Source: Granulicella sp.
GTDB taxonomy: Bacteria > Acidobacteriota > Terriglobia > Terriglobales > Acidobacteriaceae
Assembly (NCBI GenBank): GCA_025408425.1
Contig: JANXYX010000036.1
Coordinates: forward strand, 62,001-126,000
DNA length: 64,000 nt
Direction of reading: 5' to 3'
In this document: piece by piece, positions 7,990-16,505 of the stretch
Layout: each line of letters opens with the position of its first letter
Position numbering within the stretch: position 1 is the stretch's first letter
The notes under the pieces: model-generated
Told to the model about the DNA's origin: nothing
The model's input: only the letters and a program-made list of their open reading frames with translations
Database searches by the model: none
Translations under genes and position numbers: made by a program

Positions 7990-9279
7990 CTATCTCCGTC
8001 CACCGCCGGAACGGCCACCACCGCCGGAACGGCCACCACCACCACCGACCCCTCCCATACTGGAAGAGCCACGCGAGCTACTTGCGCGAGCCTGTCCCCC
8101 GCTCATGCCGGAAGAGGCACCACCAAAGGCGCTTCTGTTCGTTGCACCTGCACTGGGGCTCCGGGATACATCTCGATTGCCGACGCGGTCAGCTCCGCCT
8201 CCGCCTCCACGACTCGACATATCGCGGCCCCCAGCAGGCTGCTGCCGAGCTTGCGCACCACCTAGGTTCTGCTGCGCACTTCCCTGCCGCGCAGCCATGG
8301 AATCGCCGCGGGTAGTGCCACCAAACTTATTCGCTGTGGCTCGGTCGGAGTAGGGCGCGCCACCGCGGTGCTGCGGGTTATGCTGCCAATTGTTGCTGCC
8401 CCGGCCAGGTTGAGTAGATGGGCGATTGCCACTGATGTTCTGTCTGTTGCTATTGTTGATGAAGTTGTTGTTGTTATTGATGTTGATGGTATTGTTGCCA
8501 CCCCATCCGGCATGGTAACCCCAGCCGCCGCCCCAAGCCGCTCCCATGGCTATACCTATACCAAACGAAATAGCCATGCCCGCCGCGTAATAGCCCGGAG
8601 GGGGATAGGCTATTGGAGGGTAGGGATACATGGGTGCTCCGTATACTACAGTTGGGTTGTAGCTTGGCACATAAATGACCTGTGGATTTGCCTGCTCAAC
8701 CACGATCACCTGTTTGCTCTCAATAAACTTGGTTTCAACTTTTTGTTGTTCGGAAGACTTCAGATTCCCAGCATCACTTGCCTTTTTGCGCATGCGCTGC
8801 ACCGCATCCATGACATCGCTTTGCTGCGCAAGAAACGCATTCCCCAAATCCGTGGTCCACTTGATGTTGTCCGCCAGTTGCTTCACTACATCGGGCAGCG
8901 CAGCCATTGCCTGTATGCTGGGATCCCAGTCCTGCTTCTGCACCGCATCAACGAGTGCTTTGTCTTTGAGATCTTTGTGTGTATCCAGCCACTGTTTGAG
9001 CTGAACCACTTCCAGAGGATAGGTGGAAGCCACCAATGTCTGGCTGAGCAATGGATCAGGATAAAGAGCGATCGGAGCCACCAGCGAGTCCAGTTGATCC
9101 AGCGGTATCTTCGCCGCAGCTTGCTCCGTTGGAACTGCAGATTGCTGGGTTGGAGCTGCAGATTGCGGTGTTCCCACCGCCACCGCGTTTTCAGTCACGA
9201 GTGTGGCAACGCAAACGATCGCTGTGAGTTCTCGAACAGCGCGGATAATCCCGTTGCTGAAACCCTGCTTAGAATTCAT
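7990..9279 (-). CDS. DUF3300 secreted protein (copy B)
   Basis: Secreted protein of about 429 aa and paralogue of the gene at 3920. Three close Met codons are possible (9294, 9288, 9279). I prefer 9279 because GGAG lies 9 nt before it. An export signal (RAVRELTAIVCVATLVTENA) is followed by the DUF3300 core: LDSLVAPIALYPDPLLSQTL, PLEVVQLKQWLDTH, KQDWDPSIQAMAALPDVV and VIVVEQANPQVIYVPSYNPT. A Tyr/Pro-rich segment and a glycine-rich membrane-like stretch (AISFGIGIAMGAAWGGGWGY) follow. Then come an Asn-rich run (NTININNNNNFINNSN) and a Gly/Arg/Ser low-complexity tail ending GGRSGGGRR. The Asn-rich run is absent from copy A. It is the first gene of a minus-strand cluster with DUF2950 and a Big2 lipoprotein. 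Confidence 0.9.
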   Translation of the reverse strand: MNSKQGFSNGIIRAVRELTAIVCVATLVTENAVAVGTPQSAAPTQQSAVPTEQAAAKIPLDQLDSLVAPIALYPDPLLSQTLVASTYPLEVVQLKQWLDTHKDLKDKALVDAVQKQDWDPSIQAMAALPDVVKQLADNIKWTTDLGNAFLAQQSDVMDAVQRMRKKASDAGNLKSSEQQKVETKFIESKQVIVVEQANPQVIYVPSYNPTVVYGAPMYPYPPIAYPPPGYYAAGMAISFGIGIAMGAAWGGGWGYHAGWGGNNTININNNNNFINNSNRQNISGNRPSTQPGRGSNNWQHNPQHRGGAPYSDRATANKFGGTTRGDSMAARQGSAQQNLGGAQARQQPAGGRDMSSRGGGGGADRVGNRDVSRSPSAGATNRSAFGGASSGMSGGQARASSSRGSSSMGGVGGGGGRSGGGGRSGGGRR

Positions 9280-9724
9280 AGCCGCCATCTCCATGATTCT
9301 TTACAAATCCTGCTCCTATTGCACTTGATAACACAGTGACGCATGTCACCGAGCAATGTTTTGACAACTCAGTTGTTGCGAGTTTTATAAATACGTACTT
9401 ACACCTCGTTTTCACGAGCGGTCCAACTTCGCCGAACGCCTCTATGCTGCTTGGACGATCCGGCGAACGAGCTGTCTTGTCAGGCTGTGACCCTGATCAC
9501 AGGAGACTCGGACGAAGCGTCATAAGATTTAAAAATTGCTGATGAGAATTCCCCCTAATTCTTTTGGCGACGGATTTCTCTCCTTACTTTAGGTTGCGGC
9601 GCTGTCATGAGCGGCTTATGCATGGTTCTCCTCACAAAGGTGATTGCTTTGCTTCTGCAATACTCACCGATCCTTCTTGTGGACTTGAGGTTCTCGCACA
9701 GGTATTTCGTAAGGTGTCCTATGT
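9280..9724 (+). other. Divergent intergenic region
   Basis: This 445-base stretch separates the minus-strand DUF3300 cluster from the plus-strand gene at 9725, so promoters in both directions are expected. On the plus strand TTGACA (9361) and TATAAA (9386) are separated by 19 bases, longer than the usual 17. This is only a weak candidate and lies more than 300 bases before the next start. No coding sequence, hairpin terminator or repeat was recognised. Confidence 0.4.
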
Positions 9725-10711
9725 ATGTCGAATGATTTGAGCGAAACCTCCAAATTACGATTCGTGTATGTCGCCACTATTGCCTTATTGGTTGAACTGG
9801 CTGGCACCGCACTGAGTGCACCATCCCAAAAGTCCTACATTGCATCTATCAGTTCAGAGGTGCAAACAGAGCACCTGTCTCTGCCTAGCTTTCCTGAGTT
9901 ACGTCCAAATGTCAGAGACATAAACTCATCGCAAAGCTATGCAGACAAAACAGACCAAGACAGCCTGAGCAACGCACCTACGCCAACAACAACCGTCCAG
10001 GTCGCGACAGGGACCACACTATGTGAACGGCCAGTGGAGCTGTTCTCCCCGGCTGATTACAAGGGACCGCTAGAAAAGGTCGCCGCATGGATCGCTCGCA
10101 GACCGGAGCTAACGACGGTACCGTCGCGCTGGAGGAACGGGGTTAGGGTCTGCTCTCTTGATGTCCGTCAAAAGTTTGACCTGTTCACTCAAACCACGAT
10201 TGATCCACTCTCATTCGTAGCGGCTGGAGTGAACGCCGGCATTTCCCAGGGGCTAGACTACGATAGCGAATGGGGCCAAGGAGCAGAGGGGTATGGCAAA
10301 CGCTATGGGGCAGCATATACCGATATTGCAATAAACAACTTCTTCGGCAAGTTCTTCTATCCCGCAATTTTCCGGCAAGACCCACGCTACTATCGTCTTG
10401 GCGGTGGGCCAATTCGTAAGCGTATCAAGCATGCTCTCGCTCATACATTTGTGGCAAGAGGCGATTCAGGCCGGCGGGTGCCGAACTTTTCATTATGGGC
10501 TACCACTGCCAGCTCAATTGCGATGAGTAACCTATATCACCCAGAGAATGACCATGGATTCCTGCCGGGTGCGGATCGAGTGGGCTCCAGCATTGGGGGA
10601 GCCATGGGATTCGATCTCCTGCGGGAATTCTGGCCAGAAACTGTGCGCAAGCTGAGACTTCCGTTTCGCGAGCGGCCTTTGGTTCCAGAGTCCATGCCGG
10701 CAAAACCCTAG
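9725..10711 (+). CDS. Uncharacterised secreted protein
   Basis: Protein of 328 aa, not assigned to a named family. A hydrophobic N-terminal segment (FVYVATIALLVELAGTALSA) suggests export. Residues 30-105 are Ser/Thr-rich and look disordered. The C-terminal part has a patterned core: QKFDLFTQTTIDPLSFVAAG, NAGISQGLDYDSEWGQGAEG, YGKRYGAAYTDIAINNFFG, FYPAIFRQDPRYYRLGGG and AIAMSN-like text before LYHPENDHGF. The small-residue and aromatic motifs (QGAxGYxKRYGA, DPRYYRLG) are, from memory, a recurrent signature in uncharacterised acidobacterial proteins that may be outer-membrane associated. AAGG lies 10 nt upstream of the ATG. The gene stands alone, facing a broken DUF481 gene that ends 75 nt away. 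Confidence 0.75.
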   Translation: MSNDLSETSKLRFVYVATIALLVELAGTALSAPSQKSYIASISSEVQTEHLSLPSFPELRPNVRDINSSQSYADKTDQDSLSNAPTPTTTVQVATGTTLCERPVELFSPADYKGPLEKVAAWIARRPELTTVPSRWRNGVRVCSLDVRQKFDLFTQTTIDPLSFVAAGVNAGISQGLDYDSEWGQGAEGYGKRYGAAYTDIAINNFFGKFFYPAIFRQDPRYYRLGGGPIRKRIKHALAHTFVARGDSGRRVPNFSLWATTASSIAMSNLYHPENDHGFLPGADRVGSSIGGAMGFDLLREFWPETVRKLRLPFRERPLVPESMPAKP

Positions 10712-10785
10712 CAACACGATTCTGTCTGCTGGAAGAAGTGAGGGATCTGGCTCCGCGATCTGTACGCAAAGTATCCATCCTGAGA

Positions 10786-11693
10786 TTAAAATGTGATTCC
10801 AAAGCCGGTGCTTACACCTAATTCATTATTCCGTGCATTGATCGGGGGGCTGTTGTCATACGTATCCCACATGCTGATGCTCCAATTCACGTCGTGCGGG
10901 AGCTTGACCGAGTAACTTGCATCGAGATTTGATCGGAACCGCCCAGGGTCGGAAACACCCGGATATAACTGTAACCTCGTCTGCAATTCAGTAGTGTTGA
11001 AGCGATACCAGTCGTAGTTCAGTATGAGTAAGCCCTCAGCATTCTGGTCGTGTGAATTCGGGCCAGTATTGGCACTGTATGCTTCCTTCACAAACGCGAG
11101 GCCTCCAAGCCAGGAGAACTGCGATTGGTACGGCCTGACTCGGTTTTTCCGCTGACTGACGAAGTCAGGTTTCCGCCAATCTCAAACTTCGTTGAGGGGT
11201 AGGAAGTCGATGCATCGAGGTTGATCGCTGAATCCGTGCTCCCGCTCACGTAGCTGGCGCCAAAATTGACAGCACCTTTCATTTGTCTCCAGACATTGAT
11301 CTTTTGACTTTGCAAGGCCACGACATCGGAGGCCCGCAGGCGAGTTTCAATACCAGCATTCCGGACTATGAAATCTCGGTTTGGAGCTTCTGCGCTAGAG
11401 ATCTTCTGGATTGTGCCAACAAGCCGCTTTCCATCTGACACTTCCAGTTGGTACCGGAATGTGCTCTCCACTCGCTCCACCTTCAACCAATCCACGGGAA
11501 TCGCACTCTCTACATAACTTGTGTCAATGAATAATTGGCCGTGCTCCAGCTTTTTCACTTCGCCCGTAAGGCGGTCCCCATTCTTCATCACCACCACGTC
11601 GCGCCGCTGGGCATCCGCCGGGTGTGCCAGAATCAGTAGGATCCAGAGAACCCACAACCGAGGATGGGGCAAGCCATGAGACGGGACCGGCAT
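10786..11693 (-). pseudogene. DUF481 outer-membrane protein, frameshifted
   Basis: Two reading frames together give one YdiY-like DUF481 protein of about 300 aa. The first (from ATG 11693) has a signal peptide (LPHPRLWVLWILLILAHPADA), a small domain (RDVVVMKNGDRLTGEVKKLE) and barrel strands (KINVWRQMKGAVNFGASYVS, SYPSTKFEIGGNLTSSVSGK), then hits a stop at 11088. In the neighbouring frame the protein continues as YQSQFSWLGGLAFVKEAYSA, LLILNYDWYRFNTTELQTRL, NLDASYSVKLPHDVNWSISM and ends at GVSTGFGITF, a proper barrel terminus with final Phe. A single-base change around 11100-11140 would restore one frame. It is either a recent pseudogene or a sequencing error. Family role: an outer-membrane barrel of poorly known function. 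Confidence 0.8.
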
Positions 11694-11829
11694 CTAGTTT
11701 TGACTCCCTTCATGATCATTCACTCTTACCAACCCGGTCCGAGGGGTCCGAATAACGCTTAGCCGGATGGTTGAATTAATTTCGACTGGGTAACGCTATA
11801 CCGCATTGGTAAAGATTTGCATTCCCCGC

Positions 11830-12180
11830 CTATCGCTCGGCAACCCAGCCTCCCTCAGATCGTCCTCTGGCTGCCTTTATGAGGTCCAGGCCCCTCATTT
11901 CGGAAACCGTATAGAACTCAATCGCCGGGGGGGCGGTACCCAACTCCATCAGTAGCAGCAATCTCTTGTAACTATCGGACCGGATGTGCCGAAGCAGGTC
12001 GTTTTGTGTCTCCCAACGGGATTCGAGACGAAGCACGCTCGGATCCGCGACCTGCTCAAACAGCTGGCAACTCAGGCACCCTGCTTCAGCCTCTGTCGGA
12101 CCCGACAGCGAGGAAAGTGCTCTGCGCAAGTCCGCTCTCTTCTCTGAGGTTGCTTTGATATCCACAAATGAAATGACCAT
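11830..12180 (-). CDS. Antibiotic-biosynthesis-monooxygenase (ABM) domain protein
   Basis: Small dimeric-ferredoxin-like protein of 116 aa, cytoplasmic by sequence. I start at ATG 12180 (MVISFVDIKATSEKRADLRR). An in-frame start at 12261 would lie upstream of the predicted promoter. The ABM pattern is visible: the first beta strand, RRALSSLSGPTEAEAGCLSC, QLFEQVADPSVLRLESRWET and LLRHIRSDSYKRLLLLMELG. Family members are heme-free monooxygenases or quinol/heme-degrading enzymes, and many have no known substrate. The residues CLSCQ form a CxxC that is unusual here. A sigma-54-type -24/-12 element lies 46 bases upstream, with tandem palindromes behind it, so it is probably switched on by the activator encoded divergently at 12547. 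Confidence 0.75.
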   Translation of the reverse strand: MVISFVDIKATSEKRADLRRALSSLSGPTEAEAGCLSCQLFEQVADPSVLRLESRWETQNDLLRHIRSDSYKRLLLLMELGTAPPAIEFYTVSEMRGLDLIKAARGRSEGGWVAER

Positions 12181-12225
12181 GATTTTACCGCCGGTCCTCA
12201 CGAAGTCCCTTCTGTTGTTCCTATG

Positions 12226-12241
12226 AGCAAAGCAGCTTCCA
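12226..12241 (-). promoter_or_regulatory. Sigma-54 (-24/-12) promoter of the ABM gene
   Basis: Read on the minus strand this is TGGAAGCTGCTTTGCT: TGG, eight bases, TTGC, T. That matches the spacing of the RpoN consensus TGGCAC-N5-TTGCW. It sits 46 bases before the start codon at 12180. The tandem palindromes at 12327-12361 are 86 bases further upstream, a normal enhancer distance. Confidence 0.7.
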
Positions 12242-12326
12242 AACTCAAGGCGTCGGCGCAATGTGTTGAGACGTAAGACGTTGGGATACAGATGATGTTT
12301 AGAGTTCGAAGATAGGTCCGATGATC

Positions 12327-12361
12327 ACCCAAAATATCGGAGTTACTACAATATTTGGGAG
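12327..12361. promoter_or_regulatory. Tandem activator-binding palindromes (UAS) in the ABM/activator intergenic region
   Basis: Two copies of a 16-base element start 19 bases apart. The one at 12346 reads CTACAATATTTGGGAG. The one at 12327 reads, on the minus strand, CTCCGATATTTTGGGT. Compared with the perfect palindrome CTCCAATATTTTGGAG found at 18749 they match at 14 and 13 of 16 positions. The 19-base pitch is repeated at three other promoters in this region. The site lies between the divergent ABM gene and the sigma-54 activator gene, so it could serve both. A further CCCA-GATAT-TGGG palindrome lies near 12455. Confidence 0.65.
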
Positions 12362-12546
12362 AATTGATGTGGTTTCATTCGCGGAACACAGCACCGACGC
12401 GAAATAAATAAAATAGCGTCTATCGACTTCTAACGGCCCCATCCTAAGTTGACCCAGATATTGGGGCATGTGATTTGAATCACTGTTCGCTGAACCAAAC
12501 AGGAAGATACTCCGATCAGTCCTTTATTGTTGGAGGGACAACTACG

Positions 12547-14091
12547 ATGAGTGCTCGTGCAACGTTACTTCCGCATCTAGAATCGCTGCCACGCTCTGTT
12601 GGAGATGGATCTTCCAATACGGTTGCTCGGAATTGTTCTGACGATGCTTTTGCAAGAACTCAGAAACGAATAGCACTAGCAGTCGATGAGCGATTTCGGA
12701 TCGTCATCGAATCTTTTCCAACTGCAGCAGTTCTGACCGATAGCGAGAGAAAGCTTGTGCTGGTGAATTCGCGAACGAGCGAGATGTTTGGCTACAACCA
12801 GGAAGAATTGCTGGGCCAATCGATCGAGATGCTTATTCCCAAACATTTTGGAGAATGTGAAAGGGCGAACTTCTCGGATCTCACCTCGCATCCACGGGCT
12901 AACCGCATGCGTAGCGATCTGGAGGTTGACGCAGTACGGAAGGACGGTTGCAAATTCCAGGTTGAGATCGCTATGTCGCATATTCAGATTGATGGGAGCC
13001 TCCTGATTCTGAGTACCATTGCGGATATCACCGACCGTAAGCTTGCAGAACAGGGCCTTATAGATATGAATGTGCAGTTGCTAGAGGCTAACGAGCAGAT
13101 TCGGAATATGAAAGAACTGGTGGAGTACGAAAACACCAATCTGAAACAGGAGATTAATCTCGAAGGAAACCACACTGAGATCGTTGGGCAAAGCCAAGCG
13201 ATGCTGCGGGTACTATCGAATGTCGACATGGTGGCCGGCACTGATGTGGCTGTGTTGCTCCTGGGAGAGACGGGGACCGGCAAGGAGTTGATTGCGAGGG
13301 CCATCCACAAGAGCAGTAAGCGCAAGTCTCGACCGATCGTGAATGTCAACTGTGCAGCGCTTCCCGCATCTCTTATAGAGAGCGAGCTGTTTGGCCGGGA
13401 GCGTGGGGCCTATACGGGGGCATTGACACGCGAAGTTGGGCGTTTCGAACTGGCGGACCGGTCCACGATCTTTCTCGACGAAATTAGCGAACTGCCGCTC
13501 GAATTGCAATCGAAGTTGTTACGGGTTCTCGAGGAAGGTGAATTTGAGCGACTTGGCAGCTCAAGGACGCTTCATGTGGATGTCCGGGTGATCTCAGCTA
13601 CGAGCCGCGACCTGAAAGCAGCGGTGAAGGAGGGCAGCTTTCGCGAGGATTTGTACTATCGCCTCAATGTATTTCCCATCTGTCTTCCTCCACTTCGGGA
13701 ACGCCGTGAAGATATTCCGATGTTAGTGTGGCACTTCTTGCACGAACTCGGCGGACGGATGGGCCGGGATGTGGAAGCCGTGCGAGCAACGACAATGAAG
13801 GCGTTTAAAGCCTACTCGTGGCCCGGGAATGTGCGAGAACTGCGCAATGTGATCGAACGTAATCTGATTGTCCACCCGGGCCGTGTGTTTGAAGCCGAGT
13901 TGCCGGACAGCGTTATCACTGCAGCTATGGACGGAACCACGATCATGGATGTGGAGCGGACTTATATTACCGGTATGCTGCAGCGCACCAACTGGCGGAT
14001 AAGGGGCCCTGGAGGCGCGGCAGAAACGCTGGGACTAAAACCAACTACTCTGGAGGCCCGTATGAAGAAACTTGGGATTGTCAGGAAGTAG
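12547..14091 (+). CDS. Sigma-54-dependent transcriptional activator (PAS - AAA+ - Fis HTH)
   Basis: Enhancer-binding protein of 514 aa that opens RpoN promoters by ATP hydrolysis. I start at ATG 12547 because GGAGGG lies 9 nt upstream; the in-frame TTG at 12475 has no such site. Domains: a PAS sensor at about 50-165 (RIVIESFPTAAVLTDSERKL, FGYNQEELLGQSIEML, ADITDRKLAE), then a coiled-coil linker at about 170-205. The AAA+ core has Walker A GETGTGKE (240-247), the sigma-54 contact loop GAYTGA (287-292, Phe to Tyr variant), Walker B IFLDE (308-312) and the PLRERREDI and WPGNVRELRN motifs. A Fis-type helix-turn-helix ends the protein (GGAAETLGLKPTTLEARMKK). There is no receiver domain, so the PAS domain probably senses the signal directly. 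Palindromic sites and -24/-12 promoters around it suggest its targets are its neighbours. Confidence 0.95.
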   Translation: MSARATLLPHLESLPRSVGDGSSNTVARNCSDDAFARTQKRIALAVDERFRIVIESFPTAAVLTDSERKLVLVNSRTSEMFGYNQEELLGQSIEMLIPKHFGECERANFSDLTSHPRANRMRSDLEVDAVRKDGCKFQVEIAMSHIQIDGSLLILSTIADITDRKLAEQGLIDMNVQLLEANEQIRNMKELVEYENTNLKQEINLEGNHTEIVGQSQAMLRVLSNVDMVAGTDVAVLLLGETGTGKELIARAIHKSSKRKSRPIVNVNCAALPASLIESELFGRERGAYTGALTREVGRFELADRSTIFLDEISELPLELQSKLLRVLEEGEFERLGSSRTLHVDVRVISATSRDLKAAVKEGSFREDLYYRLNVFPICLPPLRERREDIPMLVWHFLHELGGRMGRDVEAVRATTMKAFKAYSWPGNVRELRNVIERNLIVHPGRVFEAELPDSVITAAMDGTTIMDVERTYITGMLQRTNWRIRGPGGAAETLGLKPTTLEARMKKLGIVRK

Positions 14092-14287
14092 AGACTAAAT
14101 GGTCGTAGGTCATCTTTACAGGTGTTAGACAGTCCGAGGCGTTTAATTCCAGAGAGGTACCGATCAATTCTTCTCACTACTTCATTTTCCAGAAATCTTC
14201 GCGAGATTGCCTGACATGATGGCGGTTGCTTCCTCTCAGAGATGCTTCAACCACCATGAATAGCCAATAGAGACGCAGTGAATCCTC

Positions 14288-14322
14288 CTCCATCATTTTG
14301 GGTATGCTCCAAAACTCGAGAA
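14288..14322. promoter_or_regulatory. Tandem activator-binding sites upstream of the DUF4136 gene
   Basis: CTCCATCATTTTGGGT at 14288 matches the palindrome CTCCAATATTTTGGAG at 12 of 16 positions. A second element, CTCCAAAACTCGAGAA at 14307, keeps one full half-site. The two start 19 bases apart, as at the other three promoters of the region. They lie 84 bases upstream of the -24/-12 element at 14406. Confidence 0.55.
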
Positions 14323-14405
14323 GCTGGAAACTCTATTACTCGATTCGCCAGCGGTGAAACGCTTGTAAGTGAGTAACTTCCCGATGGAGCAAGACGATTA
14401 GCGTT

Positions 14406-14421
14406 TGGTTCTCTACTTGCT
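14406..14421 (+). promoter_or_regulatory. Sigma-54 (-24/-12) promoter of the DUF4136 gene
   Basis: TGGTTCTCTACTTGCT: TGG, eight bases, TTGC, T, with the exact RpoN spacing. It is 53 bases before the start codon at 14475. The tandem palindromes at 14288-14322 lie upstream. Confidence 0.7.
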
Positions 14422-14474
14422 AGTTTCTAATCGAAACCGTGGGCGTGTTCCGCGTAATTGTGATTGGAGAAGCT

Positions 14475-15026
14475 ATGAATTTACAAGTAACCAAACGCGT
14501 GTTCCAGTTAGCTGCATTGGTCTGCATTCTTCTGATGTCGTATGGTTTAGCTAGTGCGCAGGACGTAACGTACAACTCCGCATCAGGCACGAACTTCGCC
14601 AAGTACAAGACCTACATGTGGGTCAAGATTCGTGGGGCGGAAGAACCCGATCAGATTCTTGACCAACAGATCAAACATTCTTTCGACTCCCAGCTCGCTA
14701 CGAAAGGACTCACCAGGACCGATGGCGATACGGCTGATCTCTACGTCGGCTACCAGGTCTCCATCACCCACCAGCAGCAGTGGAATACCTACGGTACCGG
14801 AGGTTGGGGTTGGGGTATGGGCGGCATGACAACGGCGACGAGTTCGACGATCCGGGTTGGGACACTTGGTTTCGATGTCTACGATCCAGCCGACAAGCAG
14901 CTCGTCTGGAGGGGATCTGCGACAAAGACGTTGAACCCTCCAAAGGATCCCGAAAAGCGGCTGAAGAACCTCGATAAAGCCGTGGCTAAACTTTTGAAGA
15001 ATTTTCCGCCGCCCATTAAGAAGTGA
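14475..15026 (+). CDS. DUF4136 periplasmic/lipid-associated protein
   Basis: Exported protein of 183 aa. GGAGAAG sits just before the ATG at 14475. The signal peptide is KRVFQLAALVCILLMSYGLA with cleavage near SAQ. The DUF4136 pattern follows: VTYNSASGTNFAKYKTYMWV, ILDQQIKHSFDSQLATKGLT, TADLYVGYQVSITHQQQWNT, a Gly/Trp-rich loop, STIRVGTLGFDVYDPADKQL, VWRGSATKTLNPPKDPEKR, and a C-terminal KNLDKAVAKLLKNFPP helix. The family is common in Bacteroidetes and Acidobacteria as a small envelope protein of unknown function. A sigma-54 promoter and activator sites precede it, placing it in the local regulon of the activator encoded 384 nt upstream. Confidence 0.88.
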   Translation: MNLQVTKRVFQLAALVCILLMSYGLASAQDVTYNSASGTNFAKYKTYMWVKIRGAEEPDQILDQQIKHSFDSQLATKGLTRTDGDTADLYVGYQVSITHQQQWNTYGTGGWGWGMGGMTTATSSTIRVGTLGFDVYDPADKQLVWRGSATKTLNPPKDPEKRLKNLDKAVAKLLKNFPPPIKK

Positions 15027-15494
15027 TCTCCCGAGATTCTCGACGCTATCGCCAAAACAGATTCAGATCAGGACCACGAGTTCCGGCTACATCGTGCGCT
15101 ACCGTACTGCAAAAGTGGATACTCCAGGAATTGGCACCCCACCTAACCTCAGTTGGCTTTCGCATGAAAATTTCATCAACCGTGGAAATTGGTCCCTCGA
15201 GTTTGGGCCGGTTTTTCGGCTGGGACGCTCGCAGGTGGATAAGCCACGATGAGAGCATCGTTCAACTCGAGGCAAAAGGCGCAAATGGGCGCCCGGTCAG
15301 GTTGGGCTCAACGGTGGCATTCTTCCTTCACACGGCTTTAGTTACTCCAACATCACTTTGAGCTAAAGCGCCGACAAATTCTCATCGGGGTAGACGGAAA
15401 CGCAGTCTCAGCTACGGGAAGCTCCAAGGGTGGATATCCCGCCACGAGGAGAAATTGTGAGTTGTCTCCTCATTTTACCAACCGTTAATCTCTA
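15027..15494 (+). other. Intergenic stretch without a convincing gene
   Basis: This stretch of nearly 470 bases lies between the DUF4136 gene and the enhancer sites of the next gene. A 112-codon open frame (15023-15361) has no ribosome site, no domain and no exported segment, so I do not call it. Two further CTCCAA half-sites (near 15353 and 15422) resemble the activator motif but lack the second arm. Confidence 0.4.
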
Positions 15495-15529
15495 CTCCAA
15501 TATGTTGGACCTACTCCAAAACCAGGTAG
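15495..15529. promoter_or_regulatory. Tandem activator-binding sites upstream of the small membrane protein gene
   Basis: CTCCAATATGTTGGAC at 15495 matches CTCCAATATTTTGGAG at 14 of 16 positions and keeps both half-sites. CTCCAAAACCAGGTAG at 15514 keeps one half-site. The copies again start 19 bases apart. The -24/-12 element is 63 bases downstream. Confidence 0.65.
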
Positions 15530-15591
15530 AGAGCTTGCCCCATCTCCTCGCCTATCTCGTTTAAATTCCTACGGTTAGCGAGTGTGCAGTT

Positions 15592-15607
15592 TGGCGCGCC
15601 ACTTGCA
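15592..15607 (+). promoter_or_regulatory. Sigma-54 (-24/-12) promoter of the small membrane protein gene
   Basis: TGGCGCGCCACTTGCA: TGG, eight bases, TTGC, A. This is the closest to the RpoN consensus in the window, and it is 57 bases before the ATG at 15665. Tandem enhancer sites lie at 15495-15529. Confidence 0.75.
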
Positions 15608-15664
15608 CTTTCAGCACAGGCTGCTGGCCTTGGCAGATCGCAGGAAACAGGAAAGGTTGAGCCT

Positions 15665-16048
15665 ATGGTGCACTGGCAAAGATTTATTGAGAATCTTTTC
15701 GCCCGGTTAGACGGGCCTTTACATTTTCGCTTGATGGTACAGCCATTGGTGGCATCCACTTTTGCAGTGATTGATGGGGTAAAAGACGCAAAGATGGGCA
15801 AGCCAGCCTATTTCTGGGCAATGCTTTCTAGCCCAGAGCATCGAAAGGAACTGATAAAGATTGGCTGGAAGCGAGTGGGAAAGATCTTTGTGTTCGCGGT
15901 CATTCTCGACGTCGTTTATCAGCTCAAAGTCAGTCACTGGATCTATCCCGGGGAAACCTTGATCGTCGCCTTTGTCCTAGCCATCATGCCTTATGTCCTG
16001 CTGCGCGGCCCCATCAATCGCCTCCTACAGTTGCGCAGAAACAAATGA
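15665..16048 (+). CDS. Small integral membrane protein, uncharacterised
   Basis: Protein of 127 aa. The ATG at 15665 is preceded by AAAGG 8 nt upstream; an earlier in-frame start at 15584 overlaps the predicted promoter and is rejected. After an amphipathic start (HWQRFIENLFARLDGPLHFR) come LMVQPLVASTFAVIDGVKDA and GKPAYFWAMLSSPEHRKEL. Two or three membrane segments follow (VGKIFVFAVILDVVYQL, TLIVAFVLAIMPYVLLRG), ending in basic residues. I recognise it as a recurring small family but know no function. It is preceded by the best sigma-54 promoter and enhancer pair in the region and may be co-transcribed with the genes at 16103 and 16506. Confidence 0.8.
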   Translation: MVHWQRFIENLFARLDGPLHFRLMVQPLVASTFAVIDGVKDAKMGKPAYFWAMLSSPEHRKELIKIGWKRVGKIFVFAVILDVVYQLKVSHWIYPGETLIVAFVLAIMPYVLLRGPINRLLQLRRNK

Positions 16049-16102
16049 CTCAAGAGCGCCTTTCGAACAAGAGCGGCTAATCACTCTGCCGAGCAGTTTC
16101 CG

Positions 16103-16435
16103 ATGAAAATGACTTGCAGCAATTCTCAGATGTTCGAATTCAGGCTAACTGCTAAGCCTCTACTGCGGCCCGCTCCTATTATGCTGGTCGCCGCGGCAAC
16201 CATCCTTGTCTCGCCGCAGGGACTTGGTCAGAAAGGACCGCAGTCAGAGTCGAGTTCGCCGAAAATGGCTCAGGAAGCGCCACCGAAAAATAAGTCTAAA
16301 CCAACCAAAAATCAACCCAAGAATAAGAGCCGACGTCCTGCACGAGGCGCATTTGCTGCCGCACCGATTCCGATATCGAGTCCTGCCATCGGCTCCGGGA
16401 TCGTGCCCGTAATGCTCCGCATCACCATCAAATAA
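16103..16435 (+). pseudogene. N-terminal stub of a surface-antigen-like outer-membrane protein
   Basis: The open frame encodes 110 aa: an export segment (APIMLVAAATILVSPQGLG), a Lys/Pro/Asn-rich linker, then ARGAFAAAPIPISSPAIGSG followed by IVPV. From memory, that last block opens a family of long acidobacterial surface-antigen/BamA-like barrels, where it continues into VxGYIFPF and several hundred residues of beta strands. Here the text changes abruptly to MLRITIK and stops. I read it as a truncated gene, though a small functional peptide cannot be excluded. No barrel remnant is seen downstream before the next gene at 16506. Confidence 0.5.
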
Positions 16436-16505
16436 ACCTAGCAGCAGAATGGGTTAGGCCAAACTGATTAATTACTAGAAACTAACTATTTCCAAAGGAT
16501 AGTTT

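Noticed and set aside
7682-8353. Pro-rich plus-strand frame of 223 codons
   Set aside because: Complement of the Gly/Arg tail of DUF3300 copy B; low-complexity shadow.
9361-9391. TTGACA/TATAAA pair as a sigma-70 promoter
   Set aside because: The 19-base spacer and the large distance to the next gene make it weak; only noted in the intergenic entry.
15023-15361. 112-codon plus-strand frame after the DUF4136 gene
   Set aside because: No ribosome site, no domain, atypical composition; more likely non-coding.
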